This document shows, in pieces, positions 34,281 through 44,322 of a DNA stretch of 64,000 nucleotides (positions are counted from its first letter, which is position 1; every line of letters starts with the position of its first letter). The notes beneath the pieces were generated by a model that was not told the DNA's origin, made no database searches, and worked only from the letters and a program-made list of their open reading frames with translations. The translations under genes were made by a program, and so were the position numbers. The stretch is from an uncultured Cryptobacterium sp. (GTDB taxonomy: Bacteria > Actinomycetota > Coriobacteriia > Coriobacteriales > Eggerthellaceae): NCBI GenBank assembly GCA_958410215.1, contig CATYOF010000002.1:62001-126000 (forward strand). The letters are read 5' to 3'.

Positions 34281-34496
34281 TCAAAGAAGTTTCCAAAAGG
34301 ACCTTCAAGGAAGTGGAGTTGCAAGAATCTAAAGGCGCTCTAAGAATGCAAAAGCGTAAAGACTTTGCACCCGTGCATTCCTAGATAACTTTATAAATAT
34401 TTGTAAAACAAACGAAAAGTGTCCAATTTCCGTGCAATATATGGTTTTTACCGAATTTGTTTGCGCTCGGTATAAATAATTTGCATTATTGATTGC

Positions 34497-36173
34497 ATGT
34501 TTGCTTCAAATAACAAACCATCAAAACGTTTCGCCCGCACTCGCAAGGGCGTAGAGCGTCCCCATGCAGATCGCCGTAGTGTATCGCGTTCTGCAAAACA
34601 GGCTTCGCGCGAACAAAGCGTAAGTTCGTTCGATCGTTCTTCATACGGTAGCAATTCTTCGCGTGGGTCCCGACGCAAAACCTCCGGGACAGAAGCGTAT
34701 AGCGCAAATAATTATGGTTCCTCTACGCACCGTGCTGAAAACAGGTCGACCAATTTTGTTCCTGCTACGCCTGCAGGCGCCAACCGCCGTTATGCGCAAA
34801 ATGCAAAAAGCCGCGAATTTGTTCGCCAGCAGCATGAGCGCAAAAAGAAAAGCAAGCGCAAACGCGTATTGTTTATTTCGCTCGCGGTTGTGTGCGTTTT
34901 GCTGTTAGGTGGCATTGGTGCTGCATGGGCCTACATTAATCAGGTCGATAGCTCCTTGCGTGACGATTTGGATGCAGATCTTTTAAGCTCGCTTGCGGTA
35001 ACTGATTCTCCGTCCGATCCGTTCTATATGCTTTTGATCGGTGCTGATAAATCGGAAGCACGAGACTCTTCGGGCGCTTTTGGTGGTTCGTACCGAACCG
35101 ACTCTATGATTCTTGCGCGTATTGACCCTCAGGAAAAAGAAGTAACGCTTATTTCGGTACCGCGTGACACCAGAGTAAACATTGATGGTTATGGCGAGCA
35201 AAAAATTAATGCCGCCTATGCCTTTGGTGGTGCATCCCTAGCGGTAGATACCGTTTCTGAATTAGCCGGCGTTCCTATTAGTCACTATGCTGAAATTGAC
35301 TTCGATGGCTTCAAAGCGGTTGTAGATGCTTTGGGTGGCGTTGAAGTTGATGTTCCTATGGAAATTAACGACGACAAGGCTGGTGGCCATGTTGATGCGG
35401 GCTTGCAAACCCTCAATGGCGACCAAGCATTAATTCTTTGTCGCAGTCGTCATACCTACGATGGTGTGGGTGATGGCGATTCAATCCGTGCGGCAAATCA
35501 GCGTATGGTTTTGTCGGCCATTATGAAAAAGGTTATGAATTCGGATATTGCAACCATTACCAATACGGTAAGTACCTTGTCTGAATACGTAACGACCGAC
35601 TATAGCGTTACGGGATTGATTGGTCTTGCACAGTCCATGATGGGCATTGATGTAGAAAACAGCGTCTACACTGCAGCGGTTCCCACGACATCGGTTTACG
35701 AAAACGATATTTGGTGGGAAGTTTTAGACGAACCTGCATGGCAAAAGATGATGGATCGTGTAAAGCAGGGCCTGTCGCCTACGGAAGAAACTCAGATTGA
35801 TGAAGCTACTGGCGCAACTATGTCTACTGCTGGTGGTGGCGGTTCAGGTAATACCGATAGCGGCGATAGCTCGGGCGAATCAAGTAATGCCTCTCTTTCG
35901 GGTGTGCATATTTCTGTGAAGAATGGCAGCGGTATTGCGGGATGCGCTAATGAAGCGGCTGCAAAGCTAACGCCCGATGGGGCTATTGTCGAAACAGGCA
36001 ATGCGGATGACTATAACTATTCGCAAACCATTATTGTATACGATGATTCTTCTCAGAGTGCTGAAGCGCAAAAGATCGCCGATTTATTAGGGGTAGGTCA
36101 GGTCAAACAGAATGACGGCACCTATGCTTTCTCGGGTGATTTCTTAGTTGTAGTTGGTGCCGACTGGTCGTAA
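34497..36173 (+). CDS. LytR-CpsA-Psr (LCP) family cell-wall glycopolymer ligase
   Basis: The 558-residue protein has an unusually long, very basic Ser/Arg-rich cytoplasmic tail (about 1-118), one transmembrane helix (about 122-145), an LCP domain (about 170-400: FYMLLIGADKSEAR, SYRTDSMILARID, ISVPRDTRVNI, QKINAAYAFGG), a Gly/Ser linker and a LytR_C domain (about 470-556). LCP enzymes attach teichoic-acid-like or other wall polymers to peptidoglycan. TATAAA at 34471-34476 lies so close to the ATG that the leader would be very short, and no ribosome site is visible, so a leaderless transcript is possible. Confidence 0.88.
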   Translation: MFASNNKPSKRFARTRKGVERPHADRRSVSRSAKQASREQSVSSFDRSSYGSNSSRGSRRKTSGTEAYSANNYGSSTHRAENRSTNFVPATPAGANRRYAQNAKSREFVRQQHERKKKSKRKRVLFISLAVVCVLLLGGIGAAWAYINQVDSSLRDDLDADLLSSLAVTDSPSDPFYMLLIGADKSEARDSSGAFGGSYRTDSMILARIDPQEKEVTLISVPRDTRVNIDGYGEQKINAAYAFGGASLAVDTVSELAGVPISHYAEIDFDGFKAVVDALGGVEVDVPMEINDDKAGGHVDAGLQTLNGDQALILCRSRHTYDGVGDGDSIRAANQRMVLSAIMKKVMNSDIATITNTVSTLSEYVTTDYSVTGLIGLAQSMMGIDVENSVYTAAVPTTSVYENDIWWEVLDEPAWQKMMDRVKQGLSPTEETQIDEATGATMSTAGGGGSGNTDSGDSSGESSNASLSGVHISVKNGSGIAGCANEAAAKLTPDGAIVETGNADDYNYSQTIIVYDDSSQSAEAQKIADLLGVGQVKQNDGTYAFSGDFLVVVGADWS

Positions 36174-36240
36174 TTCAGTTTATTAATTTTGCTGGCTAAG
36201 CAATGCACAATATAAATGTCGGCTTTTAGGTGTTTGTTGA

Positions 36241-36281
36241 AACGCGATACGTATTTCTATCGAGGTGCGTATCGCGTTTTT
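36241..36281 (+). terminator. Terminator after the LCP gene
   Basis: AACGCGATACG pairs with CGTATCGCGTT (11 bp) around a 16-nt loop, followed by TTT. Confidence 0.85.
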
Positions 36282-36422
36282 GTAGTTTGGGCCTTCGACA
36301 TAGTTAAGAATGCGGGTGAAGCATTTCAAACGCCCGAAGCAAAAACCTATTTGCTATGTGGGTGGTCATAAGTCTTTAGGCGTAAAATAATCGCAACGCT
36401 AGGGAGAAAACAAGGAGTAAAT

Positions 36423-37919
36423 ATGGGCAAGTATGTAATGGCGCTGGACGCAGGAACTACCAGCAACCGTTGTATTCTGTTCGATAAAAACGGCAGAATT
36501 ATCAGTATTGCACAAAAAGAATTTACTCAGTATTTCCCCAAGCCAGGCTGGGTTGAACACGACGCAGATGAGATTTGGTCCACGCAGCTTGGCGTGGCGG
36601 TAGAAGCCATGTCCAAGGTAGGGGCATCGGCGGAAGATATTGCGGCAATTGGCATTACTAACCAACGTGAAACCGCTATTGTGTGGGACAAGGAAACCGG
36701 AGAGCCGGTTTGTCCTGCCATTGTGTGGCAGTGTCGAAGGACAGCAGAATACTGCGACCAGCTTAAAGAGCAGGGTTACACCGATGTGATTCGGGCGAAA
36801 ACGGGCCTCATCATTGATGCATATTTTTCGGGTACGAAAATCCGTTGGATTTTGGACCACGTGGAAGGAGCCAGGGAAAGGGCAGAAAAAGGCGAACTGC
36901 TTTTCGGCACCGTGGAAACCTGGCTTATTTGGAAGTTGACCAAAGGTCGCGTACATGTGACGGACTATTCCAATGCATCTCGTACGATGCTTTTCAACAT
37001 CAACACTCTTGAATGGGATCAGGAAATTTTAGATATTTTGGATATTCCGCGGGCAATGTTGCCTAAACCTATGCCTTCAATTTGTGTATATGGCGAAACC
37101 TCATCTTCGTTTTTTGGCGGGCATATTCCCATTGCGGGTGCAGCGGGCGACCAGCAGTCGGCCTTGTTTGGTCAGGCATGTTTCCATCCGGGTTCGGCCA
37201 AGAATACCTACGGAACCGGCTGTTTCTTACTTATGAATACGGGTACTTCGCCGGTATTTTCTAAAAACGGACTGGTTACTACCATTGCGTGGGGCTTAGA
37301 TGGCACGGTGGAATATGCACTTGAAGGATCTATCTTTGTGGGAGGAGCTGCTATTCAGTGGCTGCGCGATGAAATGCGATTGGTAGATTCTGTTGAAGAT
37401 TCGGAATACATGGCGCAAAAAGTTCAGGACACGAATGGCTGTTATGTGGTTCCCGCCTTTACAGGGTTGGGCGCACCTCATTGGGATCCGTATGCCAGAG
37501 GAACTATTGTGGGTATAACGCGCGGGGTGAATAAATACCACATTATCAGGGCTACCTTGGAGTCTATTGCCTATCAGGTAAACGATGTTCTGGGCGCTAT
37601 GGCGGCGGATTCGGGCATTGAGCTTACGTCGCTTCGCGTGGATGGCGGTGCCAGCGTTAATGACTTTCTCATGCAAACTCAGGCAGATATTATTGGCGTT
37701 CCGGTGAAGCGTCCTCAGTGTATTGAAACTACGGCGATGGGTGCTGCGTATTTGGCAGGCTTGGCGGTAGGGTACTGGAAAAATCGCGAAGAGGTAGAAG
37801 AAAACTGGGCGGTTGATAAAACCTTCGAGTCAGCTATTGATGAACAGCAGCGTCAGGAAAAGATCAAAGGCTGGAACAAGGCTGTGCGTTACTCGTTTGA
37901 CTGGGCAAAGGATGAATAG
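36423..37919 (+). CDS. glpK: Glycerol kinase
   Basis: The 498-residue FGGY kinase phosphorylates glycerol to sn-glycerol 3-phosphate. MALDAGTTSNRCILFD opens the ATP domain, PGWVEHDADEIW and TNQRET are glycerol-site segments, and GAAGDQQSALFGQ plus TYGTGCFLLMNTG are family signatures. CAAGGAG lies 7 nt before the ATG. No glpF or glpD is adjacent, so glycerol or lipid-derived glycerol use is inferred from this gene alone. Confidence 0.95.
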   Translation: MGKYVMALDAGTTSNRCILFDKNGRIISIAQKEFTQYFPKPGWVEHDADEIWSTQLGVAVEAMSKVGASAEDIAAIGITNQRETAIVWDKETGEPVCPAIVWQCRRTAEYCDQLKEQGYTDVIRAKTGLIIDAYFSGTKIRWILDHVEGARERAEKGELLFGTVETWLIWKLTKGRVHVTDYSNASRTMLFNINTLEWDQEILDILDIPRAMLPKPMPSICVYGETSSSFFGGHIPIAGAAGDQQSALFGQACFHPGSAKNTYGTGCFLLMNTGTSPVFSKNGLVTTIAWGLDGTVEYALEGSIFVGGAAIQWLRDEMRLVDSVEDSEYMAQKVQDTNGCYVVPAFTGLGAPHWDPYARGTIVGITRGVNKYHIIRATLESIAYQVNDVLGAMAADSGIELTSLRVDGGASVNDFLMQTQADIIGVPVKRPQCIETTAMGAAYLAGLAVGYWKNREEVEENWAVDKTFESAIDEQQRQEKIKGWNKAVRYSFDWAKDE

Positions 37920-37957
37920 GCTGCTTTAAATCAAAGCTTCTCAGGGTGGCGATAAAT

Positions 37958-38401
37958 CTATTTATGATAAGGCTCGCCGCGTGAAATTTTGAAAGCTCGG
38001 TATACCTGTTCCAGCAACACCACGCGCGCCAAATTATGGGGTAGGGTAATAGGCCCAAAGCTTATGCGTTCGGTTGCGCGCTGCTTTACTTCGGCGGTTA
38101 CGCCATCGCTCCCTCCAATAATAAAGACCAATTGCGAATTACCTGAAAGCGCATAGGTATCCAACTTTGTTGCCAAGGCTTCGCTTGAAGTTTCCTTACC
38201 TTTAATATCGAGCAGCAAAACAGGAGTATGTTCGGGAAGGCTTGTCAGAATTAGCTCCGCTTCGCGTTCCTTATTTGAGTCGGGAAATTCTTTTACGGTT
38301 ACCTTTGCGTAAGCACCTAAGCGCTTAAGGTATTCTGTGCAGGCATCTTTCCAGAAGGATTCTTTTAACTTGCCAACGGCAAAAATCGTTATAGACAGCA
38401 C
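37958..38401 (-). CDS. rlmH: 23S rRNA pseudouridine-1915 N3-methyltransferase
   Basis: The 147-residue SPOUT enzyme methylates pseudouridine 1915 in helix 69 of 23S rRNA. Diagnostic are the N-terminus LSITIFAVGKLKESFW, LLDIKGKETSSE, FIIGGSDGV and the terminal RAFKISRGEPYHK. Length is slightly below the usual 155-160. The start is GTG 38401, 5 nt after AAAGGAG; the longer upstream frame is not supported. It stands alone between glpK and the MMPL operon. Confidence 0.92.
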   Translation of the reverse strand: MLSITIFAVGKLKESFWKDACTEYLKRLGAYAKVTVKEFPDSNKEREAELILTSLPEHTPVLLLDIKGKETSSEALATKLDTYALSGNSQLVFIIGGSDGVTAEVKQRATERISFGPITLPHNLARVVLLEQVYRAFKISRGEPYHK

Positions 38402-38651
38402 GATTGCTCCTTTACAATAAGGAAGGCGGGCGTGTTGAATGCCTGCTTTTAGGTAACAAACCATAAGGATACCAAGTCCGTTGGGTAAAGCCAAAAAAGT
38501 ACGTACGGGCGTTTGACGTTACTCGTTCGGGGTACTGTCTACCGCCAGGGCAGTTTGTGAGTTGGGCTGCTGGTGTCGCGATGCTGACAGCGTGCAGCGC
38601 TGCTCGCAAGGGGCGTAGCTAGTATGGTGCTGCCATTAAGGGGTGCAGCAG

Positions 38652-38670
38652 CTAAGTGCTTAGCACTTAG
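38652..38670. promoter_or_regulatory. Palindrome CTAAGTGC-TTA-GCACTTAG upstream of the MMPL operon
   Basis: A perfect 8-3-8 inverted repeat, 62 bp before the MMPL start codon. It is a good operator candidate. The 38402-38731 gap also contains loosely repeated GGTGCTGC/GCAGC motifs but no gene. Confidence 0.5.
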
Positions 38671-38731
38671 TAGGCAGGTACTATTACGGGTGCTATTGCA
38701 GCGCGCAACCGAAGAACATGGGGAATGTTAA

Positions 38732-40912
38732 GTGCATGCTTTTGCTGACAAACTATTTCGAGGGGCACTTAACCATCGTCGGGTGGTTATAGTTTTTGCT
38801 GCCCTATTTTTTGTGGTGTCAGCGTTATGCATTCCTAGTGTGAAAATTAATTACCAGTTTTCCGACTATCTTCCGGAAAGTTCGGAATCCACGGTTTCGC
38901 TGCGTGTCATGGAAGTCGCGTTTAATTCGCCCACGCCCAATTCAAACATCATGGTCGAAGGACTTTCTTTAATGCAGGCACGCGATCTTGCAACCAAGAT
39001 CGAAGCCATAGAAGGCATTGAAGAGGTTATGTGGCTGGGCACCATCTGCGATATTTCCAAGCCGCTTGAAACGTATGATCCCGATATAGTATCTGCTTAC
39101 AAAGAAGGCGACTCGTATCTGTATCAGGTAGCGCTTGATACGTCACTTGCTACGCAAACTATGGATATCATACGGCAGGCGGCAAGCGAAGTAGGGGCAA
39201 CCAACGTATCAATGGCGGGCGATGCTATTAATTCTGCTGTTGCACAGGGATCGTCCGACTTCGAAATTCAACTCATTTTAATAATGGCAGTTATTGTTAT
39301 TTTGGGATTGTTGCTTCTGACAAGCGAAGCCTGGTTCGAACCGGTGCTGTTTCTTTCGGTCATTGGCATTTCGATCGTATACAACCTGGGTACCAACATT
39401 ATTTTTGGCGAAATTTCTTTTATTACTCAAATGTGCGCGGCGGTTTTGCAGTTGGCGGTGTCTATGGACTACGGCATCGTTATGTTGCACGCATTCCGTG
39501 GCTATAGGGCAGAAGGCCTAACTTCCTATGATGCGGCAGTTGCCGCTATGCATAAGGCGGCCGCCGTTATTGCGTCTTCTGCAGCAACAACATTTTTTGG
39601 ATTTTTGTCGCTGTGCGTTATGGCATTTCTTATTGGTGCCGATATGGGCGTGGTTTTGGCAAAGGGTATTGTTTTCAGCTTTCTGTGTGTGCTGTTCTTA
39701 CTGCCTATTTTGGTTCTTTCCAGCGAAAAACTTCTCAACAAAACTGCTCACAAGAAGTTTCTTCCTTCGTTTAACACCTTTGCACGATGGTGTATGCGTT
39801 TGGCAGTTCCTTTTACCATCATCATTGCGCTGATAACGGTGCCTGCATATTTAGGACAAAAGCAACCTAACTTTGTATATGGTGCAAGTGGTTTTGTGGA
39901 ACCTGGTACCGAACTTTACGAGGAAACAAACGCTATTAACGATACGTTTGGAGCTCATGAACAGTGGGTGATGCTTGTTCCCGAGGGCGACTGGGGTCGC
40001 GAGCTTCAAATGGTGGAGCGCATTGAAGATCTAGACAATGTGGCGGCGGTTACTTCATACGTTACCGCGGTTTCAGCTAATATTCCTAGCGCTATGGTTC
40101 CTTCTGATGATTTGTCTCAGCTCGTTTCGGGCGGTTATTCACGCATCGTGGTTTCCACCTCTGTTGAAGGGGAAAGCGAAGAAGCATTTGCGCTGGTGCA
40201 GGCTCTGCGCGATGTGGGGGATGAATTCTATCCTGAAGAAAACTATCTCGTAGGATCAGCGGTTACCTCCTACGATATGTCGCTTATTGTGAATGACGAT
40301 TCGTTCCGCATTTTTGTTGCATCGGTGGTTGCTATTGGGCTGGTGCTGCTCATAATGTTCCGCAGTTTAAGCATCCCGCTTATGCTGCTTTTGACTATTG
40401 AAATATCTATTTGGATTAACCTGGCTATTCCGTATTTCACCGGGGAAAGCATTCAGTACATTGGCTACCTTATCATTAGTGCCATTATGCTGGGCGCAAC
40501 GGTGGACTACACCATTATTTTGTCGCGCGCGTATTTGGACAGGCGCATGGAAATGGAAAAGCGGCCTGCCATGCTTTCGGCTATTTCGTATTCGGCAATT
40601 ACTATTTTGACTTCAGCAACTATCCTTACGGTGTGCGGTGCGTTTATTGGCATTATTTCCAGCAACGGAGTAATTGCGGGATTGGGAACGCTTATTGGTC
40701 GCGGTGCTTTTATTGCGGCGCTTAACACGTTCTTATTACTTCCTATTTTGTTTATGGTGCTGGATAAAGTAGTGGAAAAAACTACGTGGAAGGCACGTTT
40801 TTATCATGGCGGAATAGCAGATCAAGGTGGCATAACGGTTGCGGCTTTCAATTCGCAAAAGACAAATGCTGATCGCGATTCACGCACTACAAGGCGTACT
40901 AAAAAGGAGTAG
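38732..40912 (+). CDS. MMPL/RND-family transporter
   Basis: The 726-residue protein has two repeats of one helix, an extracytoplasmic domain and five helices, the MMPL layout. DYLPES follows helix 1; MDYGIVMLHAFRG near 250 and the second-half equivalent VDYTIILSRAYLDRR near 595 carry the Asp-Tyr proton-relay motif. Substrates in this family include lipids and siderophores; none can be assigned. The start is GTG 38732 with GGGGAA upstream. The next gene begins 5 bp after its stop, with that gene's ribosome site overlapping the stop. Confidence 0.87.
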   Translation: MHAFADKLFRGALNHRRVVIVFAALFFVVSALCIPSVKINYQFSDYLPESSESTVSLRVMEVAFNSPTPNSNIMVEGLSLMQARDLATKIEAIEGIEEVMWLGTICDISKPLETYDPDIVSAYKEGDSYLYQVALDTSLATQTMDIIRQAASEVGATNVSMAGDAINSAVAQGSSDFEIQLILIMAVIVILGLLLLTSEAWFEPVLFLSVIGISIVYNLGTNIIFGEISFITQMCAAVLQLAVSMDYGIVMLHAFRGYRAEGLTSYDAAVAAMHKAAAVIASSAATTFFGFLSLCVMAFLIGADMGVVLAKGIVFSFLCVLFLLPILVLSSEKLLNKTAHKKFLPSFNTFARWCMRLAVPFTIIIALITVPAYLGQKQPNFVYGASGFVEPGTELYEETNAINDTFGAHEQWVMLVPEGDWGRELQMVERIEDLDNVAAVTSYVTAVSANIPSAMVPSDDLSQLVSGGYSRIVVSTSVEGESEEAFALVQALRDVGDEFYPEENYLVGSAVTSYDMSLIVNDDSFRIFVASVVAIGLVLLIMFRSLSIPLMLLLTIEISIWINLAIPYFTGESIQYIGYLIISAIMLGATVDYTIILSRAYLDRRMEMEKRPAMLSAISYSAITILTSATILTVCGAFIGIISSNGVIAGLGTLIGRGAFIAALNTFLLLPILFMVLDKVVEKTTWKARFYHGGIADQGGITVAAFNSQKTNADRDSRTTRRTKKE

Positions 40913-40917
40913 GTACT

Positions 40918-42648
40918 ATGCGCTGCTCGGATTTTAATAAAAAGGAAAAACTGCATCGCAAACCCGCGATAGTGGCCGCGGCGCTTCTGTTGGTGTTGGC
41001 GCTGCCTGTTACGGCTGCTCCTGTTATGGTAAATGCGCAAGAGGCGGCTCAAGAACAGGGAAGTACCACTCTTCAGGAGCAAGCAAGCGGTGCCGAAGCG
41101 CTTGCGGTTGCCGATGTGGTAGGTAGTGCCGAAAAGAAAGAAGTGGTATATACCTCACTTGATGGTGCGGGTGTAAATAAAAGTACGTATGTGGTTAATG
41201 TTTTAGAGGGAGCCCAAGGAAGTGTGCCTACAGGAAGCACCGTCCAAGACTTTGGAATGTATGACCAGGTAGTGAATCTTACCAACACTTCGAAACTTAC
41301 TCAGCTTCCTGGTTCAGTTATTTTTACTATGCCGGAAGGTGAATTCTCTTATCAGGGAAGTTTGTCTGACGCTCAAATTCCCTGGAATATTTCTATCAAG
41401 TATTTCCTTGATGGGCAGGAAGTTGCGCCGAATGAAATTGCTGGTAAGAGCGGGAAACTGGAACTCAAAATAGAAACTTCGCAAAATACGGCAGTCGATT
41501 CCCGCTATTTCGAAAATTATCTCATGCAAATAACTTGCACCCTGCCCATGGAAAAGGCAACCAATATACAAACCGATCAGGGCTCTATTGCACTTTCGGG
41601 TTCCGATGTAACAGTAAGCTTTATGGTTATGCCGGGTAAGGATGGCAGTGTTTCACTGGATGCTGAAGTAACTAACTTTGAAATGCCAGGAATTAGTTTT
41701 GCAGCCATTCCTTTTTCCATGGCTCTTGATTTTCCCGACACCGATAATCTTGTAGCGCAATTCGATGGCCTTATTGAAGGAACTGAACAAATTCACGAAG
41801 GCGCGCAGGATTTGGCTGAAGGCGCTAATGAATTAGAGGTGGCAGCCAAGCAGGCGGCTTCTGGTGCGGCAGATCTAGCAACGGGTGCCGATCAAATGAT
41901 GCAGGGTCTGCAGCAATATCAGCAAGGTTTGCGTGATCAGGCGGCTACAGCTGAAGATTCGGTTTCTGAAGAAGAAATAACCGCAGCGACTAACCGTTAC
42001 AAAGCTGCTCTAGGAGTGTATGCTACTGCGTACGCCCAGGCTTATGAGAGTGTTCTTGCAAAATACGAACAGGAAAACCCAGGTGAAGAAATATCTGAAG
42101 AAATGCAGCAGGTAGCGTTGGCTGAAGCAGCAAAAAGGATGGAAGGCACTGCGCCTGAAGAAGAAATGACTGATTCTCTTCAAGATCTTCTCGCTTTAAC
42201 TTCAACTCAAATTGCTTCCCAAGGTGCCGCCGAAGCGCTCAAGGGCGCTGCTGATGGATTGGGTTCCTCGAAGGACCCTGCCTCACTTCTTGGTGGCAGC
42301 GCTTCTCTTGATGCGGGGGCTCAGGAACTTGCCAGTGGCCTTGACCAACTGGCAGGGGGCACGGGTAGCCTTTCAGAGGGGATGGATGAATTCAGTGATG
42401 GCACCCAAACACTTGCTCAAGAAACGCAGGGAATTCCTGATTCGGTACAGGCTGAAATTGATGAGCTCATGTCTACCTATGACAAATCCGACTTCGAACC
42501 GGCAAGTTTTACCAGCTCGAAAAATACGAATGTTACACTGGTGCAATTCGTTATGACAACTGATTCCATAAAGGTTGATGAGCCAGAGGTTGCCGAAGAA
42601 CCAGAAAAGGAAGAATCTTTCCTCGATAGGTTTCTTGCACTGTTTTAA
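40918..42648 (+). CDS. Secreted heptad-repeat protein, partner of the MMPL transporter
   Basis: The 576-residue protein has a signal peptide (VAAALLLVLALPVTAAPVMVNA), a beta-rich N-terminal half and then alpha-helical tracts of the X3-L-X2-G type (EGAQDLAEGANELEVAAKQ, GAQELASGLDQLAGG) like those of YhgE/Pip proteins. An acidic tail ends SFLDRFLALF. YhgE-like heptad proteins often accompany MMPL or ABC exporters. AAGGAG overlaps the upstream TAG, so the two genes are translationally linked. It probably forms an extracytoplasmic part of the exporter; that is inference. Confidence 0.7.
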   Translation: MRCSDFNKKEKLHRKPAIVAAALLLVLALPVTAAPVMVNAQEAAQEQGSTTLQEQASGAEALAVADVVGSAEKKEVVYTSLDGAGVNKSTYVVNVLEGAQGSVPTGSTVQDFGMYDQVVNLTNTSKLTQLPGSVIFTMPEGEFSYQGSLSDAQIPWNISIKYFLDGQEVAPNEIAGKSGKLELKIETSQNTAVDSRYFENYLMQITCTLPMEKATNIQTDQGSIALSGSDVTVSFMVMPGKDGSVSLDAEVTNFEMPGISFAAIPFSMALDFPDTDNLVAQFDGLIEGTEQIHEGAQDLAEGANELEVAAKQAASGAADLATGADQMMQGLQQYQQGLRDQAATAEDSVSEEEITAATNRYKAALGVYATAYAQAYESVLAKYEQENPGEEISEEMQQVALAEAAKRMEGTAPEEEMTDSLQDLLALTSTQIASQGAAEALKGAADGLGSSKDPASLLGGSASLDAGAQELASGLDQLAGGTGSLSEGMDEFSDGTQTLAQETQGIPDSVQAEIDELMSTYDKSDFEPASFTSSKNTNVTLVQFVMTTDSIKVDEPEVAEEPEKEESFLDRFLALF

Positions 42649-42759
42649 GGCGTAGGGCAACCACAAACAGATATCGTGGGTTCATCGTGCGTTATGGGGC
42701 GGTATGATTAACGGGAAACTTTTTACAAAAGTAGTCCCCGATCAACAAGGAACAAGCAT

Positions 42760-44118
42760 ATGTCTCTTCCCGCATCTAATGTAAACAAGCAGGCAGACAA
42801 TCGTACCACCATGGAATTAGGTGCCTGTTTACCTATGACCGCTGAAGTTAAAGACGATCATCTATTTATTGGTGGCGTTGATATGGTTGAGCTTGCTCAT
42901 GAATATGGCACAGCGCTGTATGTGTATGACGAAGCCGACCTTATCAACCGTATGGATACGTATCGTGATGCGTTTAGAACGCGCTATCCCAATTCGGATA
43001 TTGCGTATGCAAGCAAGGCGTTTTTGAACAAAGCAGTGTGTCGCTTGGCTGACCAGCATGGTATGTGTCTGGATGTTTCAGGTGGCGGGGAACTGGTGGT
43101 AGCGCGTGCCGTTAATTTCCCCATGGATCGTGTAATTGTGCATGGCAACAATAAAACGCCACAAGAACTGCGTGAAGCCATTGAAGCAGGGGTGGGGCGT
43201 ATCGTAGTCGATTCGCGTATTGAACTTTCTCGCGTTTCTGCCATTGCTCAGGAGACGGGTGTAACGCAAGATATTTATATGCGCATTACGCCTGGTGTTG
43301 AAGCGGACACCCATGAATACATTCGTACCGGCTGTGAGGATTCCAAGTTTGGCTTTACCATGCGTGAAGATTTTGCTTTTACCTGTGTTCGCGATGCACT
43401 TGATGCGCCGAATGTTCGCCTTGCAGGCTTTCATATGCATATTGGTTCGCAAATTTTTGCCCTGCATTCCTTTGGTGAAGCGATTGACGTTATTGTTGAA
43501 TTTACGCATCGCGTTAAGGAAACCTATGGGTACGAAGTGGACGAAATTGATGTGGGCGGCGGCTTAGGTATTGCTTACACGGCTGAAGATAAGCCTTCCT
43601 CTATTGAGGACTTTGCAGAAATTACCACGTCAGAAATGATTAAAGCCTGCAAGAAATATGGCTTAAAAGAACCCCGATTGGTATGTGAGCCAGGTCGTTC
43701 TTTGGTGGCAACGCCAGGCGTTACGCTCTATACCGTAGGTATCTTAAAAACGCTGCCGGGTATTCGTAAGTATGTTGCTATTGATGGCGGCATGTCCGAC
43801 AACATTCGCACTGCTTTATATCATGCCGAATACGAGCCTGTAATTGCCAATAAGGCAGGCCAGCCTCGTACCGAAATTGTTACCTTGTGTGGCAAGCATT
43901 GCGAAAGCGGCGATGCCGTAGCGCTGGATGCTTCAATTCAGCATCCTGATCTGGGCGACATTGTGTGCGTTTTTGGTACGGGCGCTTACTGTTACTCCAT
44001 GTCGAGTAATTATAACGGCCAACCTCGCCCCGGTATTGTGTTTGTAAAGGATGGCGTTGCTCGTTTGGTAACTCGTCGCGAAACATACGATGATCTTATG
44101 GCGTGCGACATTGATTAG
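42760..44118 (+). CDS. lysA: Diaminopimelate decarboxylase
   Basis: The 452-residue PLP enzyme converts meso-diaminopimelate to lysine. The PLP-binding lysine is in YASKAFLN, the glycine loop is VGGGLGIAY, and the C-terminal CESGD segment supplies the second-subunit active site. Length is a little above 420 because of a 35-residue N-terminal extension. CAAGGAAC precedes ATG 42760. hom follows 204 bp downstream on the same strand, grouping aspartate-family genes. Confidence 0.94.
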   Translation: MSLPASNVNKQADNRTTMELGACLPMTAEVKDDHLFIGGVDMVELAHEYGTALYVYDEADLINRMDTYRDAFRTRYPNSDIAYASKAFLNKAVCRLADQHGMCLDVSGGGELVVARAVNFPMDRVIVHGNNKTPQELREAIEAGVGRIVVDSRIELSRVSAIAQETGVTQDIYMRITPGVEADTHEYIRTGCEDSKFGFTMREDFAFTCVRDALDAPNVRLAGFHMHIGSQIFALHSFGEAIDVIVEFTHRVKETYGYEVDEIDVGGGLGIAYTAEDKPSSIEDFAEITTSEMIKACKKYGLKEPRLVCEPGRSLVATPGVTLYTVGILKTLPGIRKYVAIDGGMSDNIRTALYHAEYEPVIANKAGQPRTEIVTLCGKHCESGDAVALDASIQHPDLGDIVCVFGTGAYCYSMSSNYNGQPRPGIVFVKDGVARLVTRRETYDDLMACDID

Positions 44119-44322
44119 CGATTAGCTCTTTTATCTACCTATCGTCATGCATCCGATTCACTCGGACAGGCTACGTGTGATGTTAGGATTGCCTGATACC
44201 GTTAACTTTGCTGCGCTCTCTGGTGCCAAGATAGTCGGAGGGCGCAACTTGTATACAATGCAACTACTAACCTAAAAGACCAGTAATACGATTATTCTGC
44301 GTCACGTTGAAAGGATACGTAC

